From: Morchella semilibera
Lineage: Eukaryota; Ascomycota; Pezizomycetes; Pezizales; Morchellaceae
Direction: 5' to 3'
Assembly: GCA_009192285.1 (NCBI GenBank)
Contig: CM018608.1
Coordinates: 248,001 to 312,000 of the forward strand
Length of the DNA: 64,000 nucleotides
Shown here one piece after another: positions 34,046 to 45,277 of the stretch. Positions within the stretch are counted from its first letter, which is position 1; the number at the start of each line of letters is the position of its first letter. The translations under genes and the position numbers were made by a program. The notes under the pieces are model-generated. The model was not told the origin of the DNA. It did not search any database and worked only from the letters and a program-made list of their open reading frames with translations.

Positions 34046-36068
34046 CTATTGCGAAAATAGTTCACGGGCAACTTTGCTTAGGTCAGATAAGGCCAACTCT
34101 TCAGCCCTTGATTGCACCCAATCCTCGGTTCGTAGGAAAGGTCCATTGAGTGAAACTCGTAAAAATCCGTAATCTTCAGCAAAGTCTGGGTCTTTTACAG
34201 CAAGCTCTCTACAGCCGCTGAGTTCAAGGCGTTGAAGTGCTACTAAGCTGGCCCAGATGCCGTTACGGACCCATTCGCGGATGTCTGGGAGCATGATGGA
34301 CTGTTCGTATTGCTGGAGGGTCGAAAGTGGGATGCCGATTGTCTTGGAGAAAGATTCGTTAAGCTCCAGGAATAGGCTTGAAGAATTTCGAAGCTGGTTC
34401 TCGAGTTCATGGACTAGTGTACGAGGGTCTATCGGAATCAACTGCTTTCGGTGTAGCTTGAAGGGCGAGATGTTATTTTGGGAATATTGGGGTGTTGATG
34501 GGGGTGTTAGAAGCATTGATCTTGTTGAGAATGATGTACCTGAACCGCGTCGAGGGATATCTACGATAGCTGCCCGGGTTGGTGATACAGCTTGAGCGGT
34601 TTCCTAGATTGGAACTTAGAATTGGATATGAGACGAAATATAGGGGAACGTACCACAGAGGAATCGTAGAATGTTCTAACGGATAAACGAGGTGTATGAG
34701 GCCCACCAGGAAGGTTCCCTTCAAAGTAAAATACTTCGTCTAAGTCCTCAGGATCCGAGTCGTCATACCATGTAAACCGAGAGGACACAAAGGAGTCCAT
34801 TGAATCTCGAACTCTTGTCCACTCTGCTACCAGTTCCGTCGACGGAAAGCTCTCTAAACAGTCGTAATAGACCTCATCCTCCTCATCCTCCTCATCCTCA
34901 TCTTCCCCCTCATCTTCCTTCTCGTTGTCGGCCTCGTCCTCTTCTCGATACACATAGGTTCCTTCGGCTCCATATATTTCACCTTCCTCCACATCCTCCT
35001 GATCACCGTAATTGCTTCCATTATCGCTTTCGGCAAAAAGGAATGACCGGCCCGCAAAATGATCATCATCGTCGTCATCCCCATCACACCATTTTACTCC
35101 TGTTGTGCAGCTCCGAGAGTCGTAGTCCTGGTAACTAGGGGTGTGACACTCTGATACATCCGTCCCATCATTCTGGGAACACTCGCTAAGATCTGCAAAG
35201 TCTCCCTCCGATCCCGAATCGTTATCTGACAGATTTTCGGTAAAGAAGGTAAGCTTGAAATCGTCGTTTCCCTATTACGTGTCCCATATTAGACATCGGA
35301 CCAAAACGGAATTTCATAAAACATATGTATAGGGTATGTACTTACGGGAAGAACAGGCTCATTAACTTTGATTGTTGCTGTATTTAATTCGATATCTGTG
35401 CTTATCGAATGTGAATCGGAACGCACATCCAAGATCTGGCTAGGCATGGCCGACTCAACGTTGAAGGAAAATATCGTAGCGTTTTCCACTGGATACATCT
35501 CCTGAGCTCTTGTCACCATTCCCCCCTTTAGGGACGAAGGAAGAGGGACGGAAAGGTGGACAGCGTTTTCCTCGACAGCTGTTTCATAAATGTAGCTGGT
35601 ATACACGTCAGAAGGGTGCTTCCGGTTGCTGCTGGCTGCAGCAGCTCAGATATAAATAAGGAATATGCGGATCGGAAAAAACAGAGACAACACCAACCGA
35701 ATAAATATGACCGCGTCCTTTCCAGCCCCCACACGCCCAACATTACACTGGAAGAACGAGCCGAAATGTAATACATTCGAGCATTTTCTAGCTTCGAGTC
35801 GCTCCTCGGGATCCCCCGATATCAATTTGTCGGTGGACTTTTCGATACTACAATCAATAAAAGTTACAGAGGAGTCTTCGGCGAGACGGCAGTGGAACAC
35901 CGCATCCGCAAAGTCGTTCCGGGATGTATTCTGGAACAACAATCCCAGGGATACCAGGTTCTGAAGCCCATGTACTGACACCTCAACAGAGCAATGGATA
36001 AGTGAGGCCGGACAAGCCGTACCCCTCTCGTCGTAGAGTCCGGTGAGAGGCATATTACTAAGGGACAT
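34046..36068 (-). CDS. VIT-domain protein lacking a vWA domain, with long acidic tract
   Basis: Exons complement(join(34046..34603,34654..35271,35346..35595,35698..36068)), 598 residues; an in-frame ATG at 36146 would add 26. Residues 1-180 look like a VIT (vault/inter-alpha-trypsin) domain: GLYDERGTACPASLIHCSVE, then FQNTSRNDFADAVFHCRLAED, GSFFQCNVGRVGAGKDAVIFI joined across intron 1 to RYIYETAVEENAVHLSVPLPSS, and FSFNVESAMPSQILDVRSDS. In fungal relatives a vWA domain follows at about the place where this protein has DDFKLTFFTENL; here about 200 Asp/Glu-rich residues come instead, with no MIDAS-type DxSxS. The C-terminus (GIPLSTLQQYEQS...NGIWASLVALQRLEL) resembles the C-terminal helical region of those proteins. 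So this seems a paralogue that lost vWA. The first intron (about 100 nt, GTTGGT donor) is the least certain splice. Confidence 0.55.
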
Positions 36069-37728
36069 TGCTGTAAATTCCCTCCCCCGGAAGCTCAGGC
36101 TGTTCGGAAAGCTTGAAGAAATACAGGCAAAAAGAATGAATATCACCGGAAGAAACCCTTTGTTGCGTTCGACTCGACAGCACAGAAAGTGAAAAAAAAA
36201 AAAAAAAAAAAAAAAACAGTCAGGTCACTCAGGTTCCCATCGCAAGGAGTCAGGTTTCTTATACATTTGCCTCAACCAAGCTGCAAAGAGAGATGATTGC
36301 GGCAGCAATGGTTCCTACCCACCCAACACTGCAAGGGCCATAGAGGGTGAGAAGAATAGGAGACGGCGAATCGCACCAAGAAAAGTGGAGGTCGCAAAGG
36401 CTACCCCGCAAGAGATTTTTTCATCCGTAGGCTGCAAGACAGATTGGAGGTCGGGTTTGTGTGTGAACCAGCCAGCTGCTCGATATCAACAACGCCTCCC
36501 CAAACCCCTGTTCTCGATTTGAATTGGTCCCAGCTTTCTCGGTTACTATCCCAGAAAAAGCCACACGCCGATCTTTTGGTGCAAGGTTTCTCCAAACGCT
36601 ATTACTAGATACGAAGCAAGGCAGCAAACCTTGAAACAGTGAGTACTTACTACCATCTCTCTCTAGCTTGTAGTTATTGATCCTACAAATACATGCTTCT
36701 TCCTTACGGCTATAGTTATATCTTGAAAATTTACATATAATTTCCTTTGTAGTTTAACCCTGTCAAGCGTAAGTTGTCATAAATAAAAGAGGTGATAACA
36801 GTGCCCACCCTATGAATACCGGAAACGAAACGAACATAAAATTTGTCGGAAGGTAAAGTTTCTTAGGCAACGTGCATTGTTAATTATTACCATCGCGCTA
36901 AATATGTTGGTGGCTTTCCAACAGAGACAGACAGGCGCTGGGGCCTCACCTTAAACGTTTAGTTCCTGGAAACTGCCTGATGGAGGAGTATGGTACTGGG
37001 AATGCAACACGGACCAGTCAGATTTTGAGTCTAACTGTAGCGTCATGCCAAGAGTAACATAACCAAGATCTTAAGACTTGAGCAGCTGCTATCCACGCCG
37101 GACCTTCTATCGCGTCTACCAGATGTTTCTACTCGGAGTAGGGCCTGGAGCTGATGGATCCCGTGTTCTTTTGCACTGGACGGAGATGAACCCTTCCAGA
37201 ACTACATGTAGATAACAACGTGAGTGGGAGCTCTTGAAGGGCCACGAAACATTATTGGGATGTGCTCAAAAATAGGCATTCATGCAAGGAATTTCTCGTG
37301 CTCATCTGGTTACCATCGATCTCACCACCTCCTGCATTACGAGGTACGCACCCTCAGGAATGGAAATGATCAACAAGACCAGAATCTGTCGGTACACGCC
37401 CCTGCTTAATGGGACGATTGTGTCCGTAATCAAAATAGTTATAAAAATCCACGCTACATTCCAGAGGCTTAGTTCAGCCCCCATGGATAGGAAAAAAAGG
37501 AAAAACGGGTCTAGAGCTGAAAGACTTTGAGTCAGCTCCCAGGGTAGTGTGATCAATGGGAAGAGTTTGCTCGAGCAACCACGAACAGTTTGCCCCCAAG
37601 AGTCCTTCTACTCATCCGCTCCTCGACCACAATATTCATGACCAGGACCAAGAGAAATCATTTATTAAAATTGGGTATTATGTTTCTTTATAGGCCTTTC
37701 TGGCGTGGGTAAAGGTGATTGGATCTAC
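36069..37728. other. Intergenic region
   Basis: Promoter side of the VIT gene and 3' side of the Arb2 gene. Minus-strand 37302-37556 encodes two hydrophobic helices (NVAWIFITILITDTIV and ILVLLIISIPEGAYLV) and could be an exon of a membrane protein, but no start, splice or homology supports a call. TACATGTA at 37203. Confidence 0.35.
36192..36216. repeat. Poly-A run (25 bp)
   Basis: Pure A run just upstream of the VIT gene start. Confidence 0.95.
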
Positions 37729-39307
37729 TCAATCATCCCAAGTACCATTCTTTCCCATGGCTTCTCGCTTCTCCATCTGCTCGACCCAGTCATCCATGTC
37801 CGGAGCGTCACCCATTATAATTGGAACATCTGGATTGCAGTTTTCGGGGTCTGCATGTGCGTTTTTCAAGTACTCAGTAAACAGATCGTGACATTCAGGA
37901 ATGATTGCCTGAGGATACATCGTGCCTAATACAAATAAGTGAGTATAGATATCCACTGTGATGAGGAAGGTTTAGATACCTGACGAGAAAGTAGCACAAC
38001 CAAACCTAGGGTCAAGAAGGTATTCTCCCTTGAGCTCACCATGGACCACATAGTTACGCACTCGCTATGTACTTGTCAGAATTTACGACCAATACTCTAC
38101 TTTATTTTTATGGCGTCTGCACAGCAGTCCAGTCCATGTTATATACCTCAAGAAGAAGATACCGGATTAAAGGAGGGGTAACATACATGCATCAAGAATT
38201 GACGAAACTTCTCGCACGTAACATTGCCGATGGCATGCGAAGATTCTGAAAACGCCATAGCGAAAACTCGATCACTCCAGCTTCCCCCTATGAAAATAAT
38301 TAGTGTTGTATATTTCTTCGGCTCACCCGAGAGCGATAGTTACAGTTGTCATTTAGAAACTTGGTGATGACATAGGCTGTAAAACCACAAGCGATAACAT
38401 CAATCTTGGCATCTTTAGGGACCGTGTCTTTCAAGATTTTGTTGAAGACATATTCTACGTGCTCCTCTGGCGTTTCGTTGCACGGAATGATGTTCTTGAG
38501 AAGATCCAGAGTTGGCGTCTTTTTATCCTTAGCCTTCCAGGAGAGGTGATTCATAGCTCTCTTGGTTTCAGGGTCCCAAACATTCTCCGCTGGGTTTAGA
38601 ATAACCACGGCGTATCCACTTTTGAGTGCGAAGTCAACGGTATTGGTCATAGAGCCATACTGCCCATTACGTCAGCTCAGAACAGATACAACAGAACTGT
38701 GGTATTATTTACGTTAATTGATTCCTGTTGTATTTGGCGGATTCCCCAAATACCTACATTGCTCCCATAAGAATCAGGTGTAAGGATCAGTAGCTTTTTA
38801 CACTTTTCTAAGTTATCGGAGACGAGAATGTTAAGGTGAGGTTCTTCGGTAGTCGCCCCGAGTGGGAGCGCTAGTCTCCTCAACCCGCGTTCCTCAAGAC
38901 GATCCATAACAATCTCTCGGATACATTCTTTTCCCAAGTCAGCTCATGCTTTTGAAACCGCAAACCGGAGTGAGTAGTATACCATCAACGGCTTCACGGC
39001 GGCGCTCGTTCATTCGCTCTTTCTCCCTTGGAGGGGCTGTTCGCTTCCTTTCGTAAACATATCCATTCGTTTTACCGTGGACGTAATATTCAAACCCCTC
39101 ATCAGGTTTGTCAATCTGCCGCAATTGATCGTTCTCGTTGATGAAGAGTCTTTTTAAGGTCAGGACATCTGTCAGTACGATGATGCAATTGTACCTTAAA
39201 GAGCCGCATAGGCGATTGACGTCAGGGAAAACTAACCCCAACTTCTCGAGATCAGAGGGGAACTCCACTTCCTTAACCTTCACTGGTTTGACCTTTCGTC
39301 GATACAT
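37729..39307 (-). CDS. Arb2-domain protein (Arb2/FAM172 family)
   Basis: Six exons: complement(join(37729..37925,37980..38064,38187..38287,38344..38659,38713..38927,38983..39307)), 412 residues, all phases consistent. Family blocks in order: FPSDLEKLGLVF, FINENDQLRQIDKPDEGFEY, NERRREAVDECIREIV, LRRLALPLGATTEEPHLNILVS, VGIWGIRQIQQESIN, GYAVVILNPAENVWD, ETPEEHVEYVFNKIL, then the alpha/beta-hydrolase-like strand IDVIACGFTAYVITKFLNDNWGSWSDRVFAMAFSESS. In many relatives the nucleophile elbow reads GxSEG; here it is CGFTA, so a Ser hydrolase activity looks lost. In fission yeast Arb2 works with Argonaute in the ARC complex of heterochromatic RNAi; most filamentous-fungal members are uncharacterised histone-deacetylase-Hda1-like or FAM172-like Arb2 proteins. 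That role here is inference only. Introns are 52-122 nt. Confidence 0.8.
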
Positions 39308-39899
39308 TTTTTGGGATTCAAGCGAGGAGCTTTGTCGTGTAGAGAGAATTGGACTTGTGAGTAGCGTTGGGTGTGAGATTGGGTTTAACGTTGGGTGAGA
39401 AGAGGGTTCTTTATTTTACGCGTCAAGAACGGGACGCCTAAAACCTAAGGCCTCCCATTAACACGAGCAATTACCCCGCGCTAAGGAACTACCTTGCTTC
39501 CCACGTTTTGTCGTCGATGCCTTAATCTCATCGACCCCAACCATTTTTTGTGGCGTAAATTAAGATGGACGTGGGTTCGCCTTCCCCTACCATTATTAGA
39601 TATGTACCACCACCTCGCTGTAATAATCTCTGAAAATCCCTTAATATTAGGTTTTTTCTATAGAATCTATCTTACAGCTTTAGATACACGCTAGGAAAAA
39701 TCTTAGGAAGATATTGATAATAAAAGACATATAACCGTTATGAACATATCGAAAAACGCCGTATTGCACCCCAAAATGAAACAGCCCTGGTCGTGCAAAT
39801 TCAATGAAAAAAGAACGACATGTTATGCACCCACGAAAAAAAGCAAAAATCCCTTTTAACCCACACTATGATGATCTCTCCCCACAGCAGAACTCCTGG
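39308..39899. other. Intergenic spacer
   Basis: Upstream of the Arb2 gene and downstream of Met16. AT-rich; no supported gene. Confidence 0.5.
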
Positions 39900-40973
39900 C
39901 TAGGCAGAAACGGCAGATGCGGACTGTCGCGTCTCGACGTTTTGTAAAGCCTTTACAAGAGCTTCTTCTTTGTTTTTCAATTCTTGTGCTCTCAGGTACT
40001 CCGCGTATTTCGATCGCTTGTTGTGAATACCGCACTCAGACTTGTTGGTACCTTTCCAACGCCCTGCACGCTCGTCTTCACCTTCCTTGATTGGGCTACA
40101 TAAAGTTAGTTGAATGTGTCAAAGAAATTTAGGTAGCAAGTCAACTAACCTAGTACTGTGCCAGTCACCAACGCTCTTATAACCCTTATCCAATAGAGTG
40201 TTGTAGGGGACGTTGTGTTCATCAACGTATGCTTTAACCTGCTGGAAGGACCAGTTCGCCATTGGGTTCACCTTCACCAATCCAGCATCATCCACCTCAA
40301 TGATATCAAGATCACCTCTCTTTCCGCCCTGACTCCTCCTACGCCCTGTGAGGACAGCCTTTACACGAAGTTCGGAATAGGCACGTTGTGCAGGCTCAAC
40401 CTTGGCAAGGTAATCGTATAGGTTGTCGTTGGTTTCCCACAGCTTCTCGCCGTTGATTCTCTCGAAGTCTGCAGCAGTCTCGCAGTCCAAGGGCTTGTAC
40501 ACATGCAAGTTGGTAGATGGGTATCGTTCCTTGACACGGTCGACTAGTTCAAGGGTTTCTTTGAAATGGTAGAGGGTATCCAGGAAGACAAGGTCGACTT
40601 GACGCTTGGTACCAGCGTTAATCTTGGATAGCATATCCAGAGTTACCAGGCCAGTCAAGCCGAATGCTGTTGTTTGGTGCAGTCCGGGAAGAGAAATCAA
40701 GCACCAGCGGAGAATTTCTGAGAGATAGAAAAATCATTAATACAACCTTGTTAGGGTATAAGGAGAGGGTTTTGTGGTAAAGGGCTAAATTTTACCTTGC
40801 GGTTCGAGATTTGCCAACTGCTCGTTCAAGAACTTCAAATGAGGTCTCGAGAAGTAAATTTCGGGCAGTCCACCAGTACTTGACCCTGGTGAAGCATAAC
40901 CAGATTCTCCATCTTGGGAAAATGTTCTTTCCGGACGCTCAGAAACATACTCTGAAGCCTGGGTCATAGTCAT
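39900..40973 (-). CDS. MET16: Phosphoadenylyl-sulfate (PAPS) reductase
   Basis: Exons complement(join(39900..40095,40150..40717,40796..40973)), 313 residues, normal for fungal Met16. Reduces PAPS to sulfite using thioredoxin, in sulfate assimilation. Marks: ILRWCLISLPGLHQTTAFGLTGLVTLDM at the nucleotide-binding start, VDLVFLDTLYHFKETLELVDRV, LTGRRRSQGG, VNPMANWSFQQVKAYVDEHNVPYNTLLDKGYKSVGDWHST, and the C-terminal GEDERAGRWKGTNKSECGIH whose Cys is the catalytic residue. The usual third-exon join HST-SP..GEDER supports the splice at 40149/40096. Residues 1-45 are a Ser/Gly-rich extension. Confidence 0.95.
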
Positions 40974-41882
40974 GATGTAATTTTTCAGGGTATTCCTTTT
41001 AAAGAAGAAAAAAGTCTGGGGTAATAATTTATTTAATTTTTAGGAGAGAAAGACGGATGATTATGGTAATGGATGAGGAGACTTTGGGGGGAGTATCAGG
41101 TATCTAATATGGGAAGGAAGGTTGTGTGGGGGATGAATTAAGCCGCATTTACAAATAATCGCCATCATCATCTCTCATCTAAATTGTGCCTTAATCGAGT
41201 GACAGGGACGATGGTTGAATTTTCTATAGGAATTGCGTGCTCAATATTGCTGGGGGACAGAAAGAAATTGGCGAGCTAAGCCTATTTGGTCGCTTAACCC
41301 TGTAGGAAGGCAACCTCGATCGACAAGCAACCAATTTCAAAAACCCATTGAGACTTTTGTGACGCAATATTTGCACATGGTACTAGAGAAATACCGTATT
41401 AGGCACCATAATAATAATGAAAAGGCGTATAAAGTCCGCTAGGTCCGGACGAAAATTAAAGAAATCAACGGACTTTTTGTAAGCTGGAGCTCAGACTGAA
41501 GATATGCGGTTAGATATGTTTAGCTAAGATAGGAAGTAAAGGATCAGATTTGAATAGCGGGGTTAGGCTTGAATTTCTTTATTCCGATCCGGATTGCTAG
41601 CTTCTTTTTTTTCTTTTCCTTTTGGTGAACCCCCAGATATTAGTAAGGCTCTCTTTTACGGGCTGCCCCACATTTCAATCAAGCCTCAGTTCCAACCAAA
41701 TAGCGCTTTGCAATCTGTCTCAATTGCTCGGCTTCCTTCTCTCCGATATTTTTCTTTCCGATCACGGCATCTTTGGCCGAGACCAATGCTTCCAAGTCTT
41801 TCTCCGCTATCTGCTGTCTCTTGGCCAAGTCCTTCAATAGTTTTGGGACGTATTTTCTATTATAAAAAAGCGATTCACAAGA
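40974..41882. other. Intergenic spacer
   Basis: Upstream of Met16 and downstream of the UFL1-like gene. No supported gene; small open frames only. Confidence 0.5.
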
Positions 41883-44282
41883 TCAGTATATGTTAGCCTT
41901 GTTCGTGCCCAATAAGTTGGGAATGACCTCATATTTGTCCATAATTGTGCGAGTATCAGTAGGCACAACCATGAGATATCGAGTGGTCTCAACGTACCCT
42001 GTAGCCTTTAAGACCCCCGATGCCTTTGAAGAATGAAGTATGATAATTGCCAAAAGAAGCATTAGAGATGGATCCCTAGTACCCTCGAGTTGCAGTTGCA
42101 TCTCATCCAACATACCCCGCTTTCTTTTCCCCAGGTCGTCCTCAGATGGAAGCTCGAAAGCTAGATCCTGCTGTATTAGTCTTACCAGGCCATTTTCAAT
42201 TTCTCTGAGTGTAAGTTGCGGCTTCGTTGGTTCGGCCCTGAGTGCTAGCCTCAACTGCTGCAGATCTAACTGTTTGTCGTTGTGGATAAAAGCAGATTCC
42301 AGCTTGTCTAAACCGCTAGAGATAATTCCTTTGGCATATTCGAGTAAATCGCCGGCCAACTTGGTCTTTAACGAAGCATCTACAAGAGCTTCTAGACCAA
42401 GATTGTGAAGATGAAACCGTGTATAGCACTTCTCCACGAAAACAACACCCGCAATTCGGGCCTCAGAGTCCTTGAGTTCCCGGAGGCGCACAGAAAATGC
42501 CAACGATCCTTGCGGATGAAGTGCATTTACGAAATGTGATAATAAGGGCGTTGGAAGAGACTCGTTTTTGGCGGCGAGATGTTTAAAAAGCTGATGCGTC
42601 ACATTCTGTCAGTAGGCTGTTTGACGGATATCAGCGTAATAATATCAGAAACAAGTTGGTTCATCATACCTCTTGTGGCCTGAAAGTTGCTTCCAAAGGC
42701 CTATCCTTAGATCTCTTCTTCCATGCTGCTTCAGCTTGTTGCACAGCAAACTCACGGCAAGTCTCGGCCAAGATAAGCTCAAGGTCTTTTGACACAATTC
42801 TTTCCGTAACTTCTCTGAGCTCTGGAAAGTCCGTTAGAATCACCTGACGTAGAAGCCTTTCGTCTGCCGCGCTCAATCGTAGATCGAGATTCTTTTCATT
42901 CGAATAAAGGAAAAATCGTCAGCGGATGGGTGTAAACCTGAGATGCATAGGCAATTGAGTGGAGTTTACCTTCAGATCACTCCACATGTGCCGCTCAATA
43001 TGTTCAAGAACTGATCCCTCGACACTGGCGATAAATTCGGCAGTTACAAAGTGAGCCCCAAGTAAGCGTGCACTCGGAACTTTGTCGCGGATAAACTTTT
43101 CAGGGGTTTCGATCCCTTCTTTCCTCAGAGTTTCCGTAGCTGCCACATAGCCCAAGTTAACAATTACAATATGAGAATGTGTAGAGCGCTTATAAGGCTT
43201 AAGGTACCAATAAACCCATCTCTACGCAGATCATCTGCGATTGAATTCTGACGTTGAACCACATATGCTTCTGGCACATAGTAACCACCCTCTATTGTTC
43301 CTTTCAGGGCTCGTGACTTGATAAGCGTTGATACTACTGTCCTCAAAAATATTGATGGCAGGCTGCTATCCGCGAGCATTGCAGGCACATCGACAGGTCT
43401 AAACCGAAATCAGCCCAGTTCAGCCCAAAGACCCAATTGGGGCCTTGAAGTGGCAGTACTTTGCGGGGCATGCCACATAAAGCCAACACAACAAACAGAC
43501 CTCTTCTCATCTATAAGCGATTTTTGGATATCCCGCTCCTTAGCCTTGTAAAATGCCGTACCCACGATCCAGGTTCTATCATGTCCCAACCACTGCCATG
43601 TGCCTTCCCCGACTACGGGAGGAAGAAGCTTACGAAACAAGTCTGTGTCAATCTCATTCCGGCGGCAAAATTCTGTAACTTGCACCACTCCATTAAGTAG
43701 TCTCCTCGAAAGGTCTTCACTCAGCCGTTTGAACTCGACCCTGCACACATCCGTGAGTTTCCCTCAACTCAGAGCGTTGTTTATTAAGATGAACAGATGG
43801 AACGGAAACCTAAACATGCTTACGCTGTTATAATTGTGGAGGCGCCTATTCTGCCCCAACCTTCACAATGATACGGCAACAGCCTCTCAATTGTTCTAGG
43901 TTCTAGTGATAACTCTGAAGCTAGCTGAACAACTGAAGTACGAGGCCGTTCTATTACAGCCCGATGGGCAGCGGGGAAGTCAGTGGACAGGAAACCAGCA
44001 GAATATGAGCTATGTACGAATCTGTATGATTTGAAAGAATTGCATCGCTCCGATCCAAGAACAGGCAGGAAACCAGGTCGCGGACTAGTACCTACCATTA
44101 CTTCCATCACGAATTACCCGAGTCTCAATCTCTTCCTTGGCTGAGCTCTCCAAAATAATTCCTGTACCAGATAGTAACTCAAGGTATGGGGGAGGTGAGG
44201 GAACTCCCGGAGTGGCCAAAGGAGAGGATGATTGTGAGTTGTATCCTCGGAATAGTGCTTTGATGTCCTTGTCGGCGATCAT
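41883..44282 (-). CDS. UFL1: UFL1-like UFM1-protein E3 ligase
   Basis: Seven exons: complement(join(41883..42605,42670..42891,42970..43139,43208..43398,43501..43740,43824..43950,44096..44282)), 619 residues, all phases consistent. The order of segments follows human UFL1: EEIETRVIRD..RTSVVQLASELSLEPRTIERLL (human [36 protein letters not shown]), VVQVTEFCRRNEIDTDLFRKLLPPVV (human [23 protein letters not shown]), RPVDVPAMLADSSLPSIFLRTVVSTLIKSRALKGTIEGG..YVPEAYVVQRQ (human SVLEELVNSGRLRGTVVGG..FVPDIYSRTQ), then DGFIATETLRKEGIETPEKFI and HFVTAEFIASVEGSVLEHI (human QGLVDQVEASVEEAI). UFL1 is an ER-associated E3 for the ubiquitin-like modifier UFM1 acting with DDRGK1. The protein is shorter than the human 794 residues and lacks part of the N-terminus, so a missed 5' exon is possible. 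Confidence 0.78.
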
Positions 44283-45277
44283 TTAGGCGGCGGAAAGGTC
44301 GTCTAGCTGGATAAATGGATGCTGTATATTTGGTGACGCTTTTTGAATAACAAGAGAGAGGTTCGTTGTTTGCTTTCTCGATCTAGTGTTTTGACTACTC
44401 AACAGTGATCGGTTTACTTTGATTGATCCTGAACTTCGTGTAAAGTGGGTAGTAGTACAAGCTTCGCCAAGACCCTCACGAGCCTCATTATTCAAGGATC
44501 TGCTATTGGTCTAACCAGAAAAGGGTCATTCTACAGAGGGGTTGACTCCGCAACTTTGGAGTTATTGCAACTAATAATCCAAGATTTTTTTTGGCTTCAA
44601 TTCATGTTGCATTTGTTGCTCTTCTGTTGCTGTCCGCCGAGCCGAAATCGGTGACAGCCTAATGGATCCAAATGAATAACCCAGAACAGGAAAGGAGGAA
44701 ATAAAAAAAAAGAATTCCACCAGACCAAAAGTAGAGGGACACGGATATCATCCGTTACCTACATCATAACGATCAAAGCTATTTGGAGGAATTTGCGACT
44801 ACGGCAGCACGGCAGCAGCAGTTCACCCTTCAATCTACCGTATTGTTCACCTCCGCGTCCGTTTCATCCTTTGTTTCCTCCAATTGCACTCATCGTGAGA
44901 ATCGGATTTTTGAAGACCAGTCCGGTTGGTCAATTGGAGAGACGGGTCGATTGTTCGTCATCTTCTGCTGGTTTCCCAATTCCTTTCACAGGAGATCAAA
45001 GAAAAGGACCACTGAATCGATACAGAAGCAGTGTAGAGCAGTCTTCCGGATCAGCGAGGAGGAGCGGCATATCCCGTCTTGCGTCCTCCCCCCACTCCTT
45101 TTGATCGCTGGCCATTCATTTCGCCAACCCCCCCGTCTTCATCATATTTCTAGTCCCTAAACAACAACCTTATAGTAAGACTGTTCTTGCCTGTCATCTC
45201 TCAAAATTACGACTACTCACAAAAAAAAACCAAAAAAATCAAAAAATCAAAAAATCAAAAACGATACCCTCTCTTCA
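44283..45277. other. Divergent intergenic region
   Basis: About 1 kb between the UFL1-like and phosphoserine phosphatase start codons. A/C-rich with repeated AAAATC just before 45278. Possible shared promoter; no supported gene. Confidence 0.5.
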
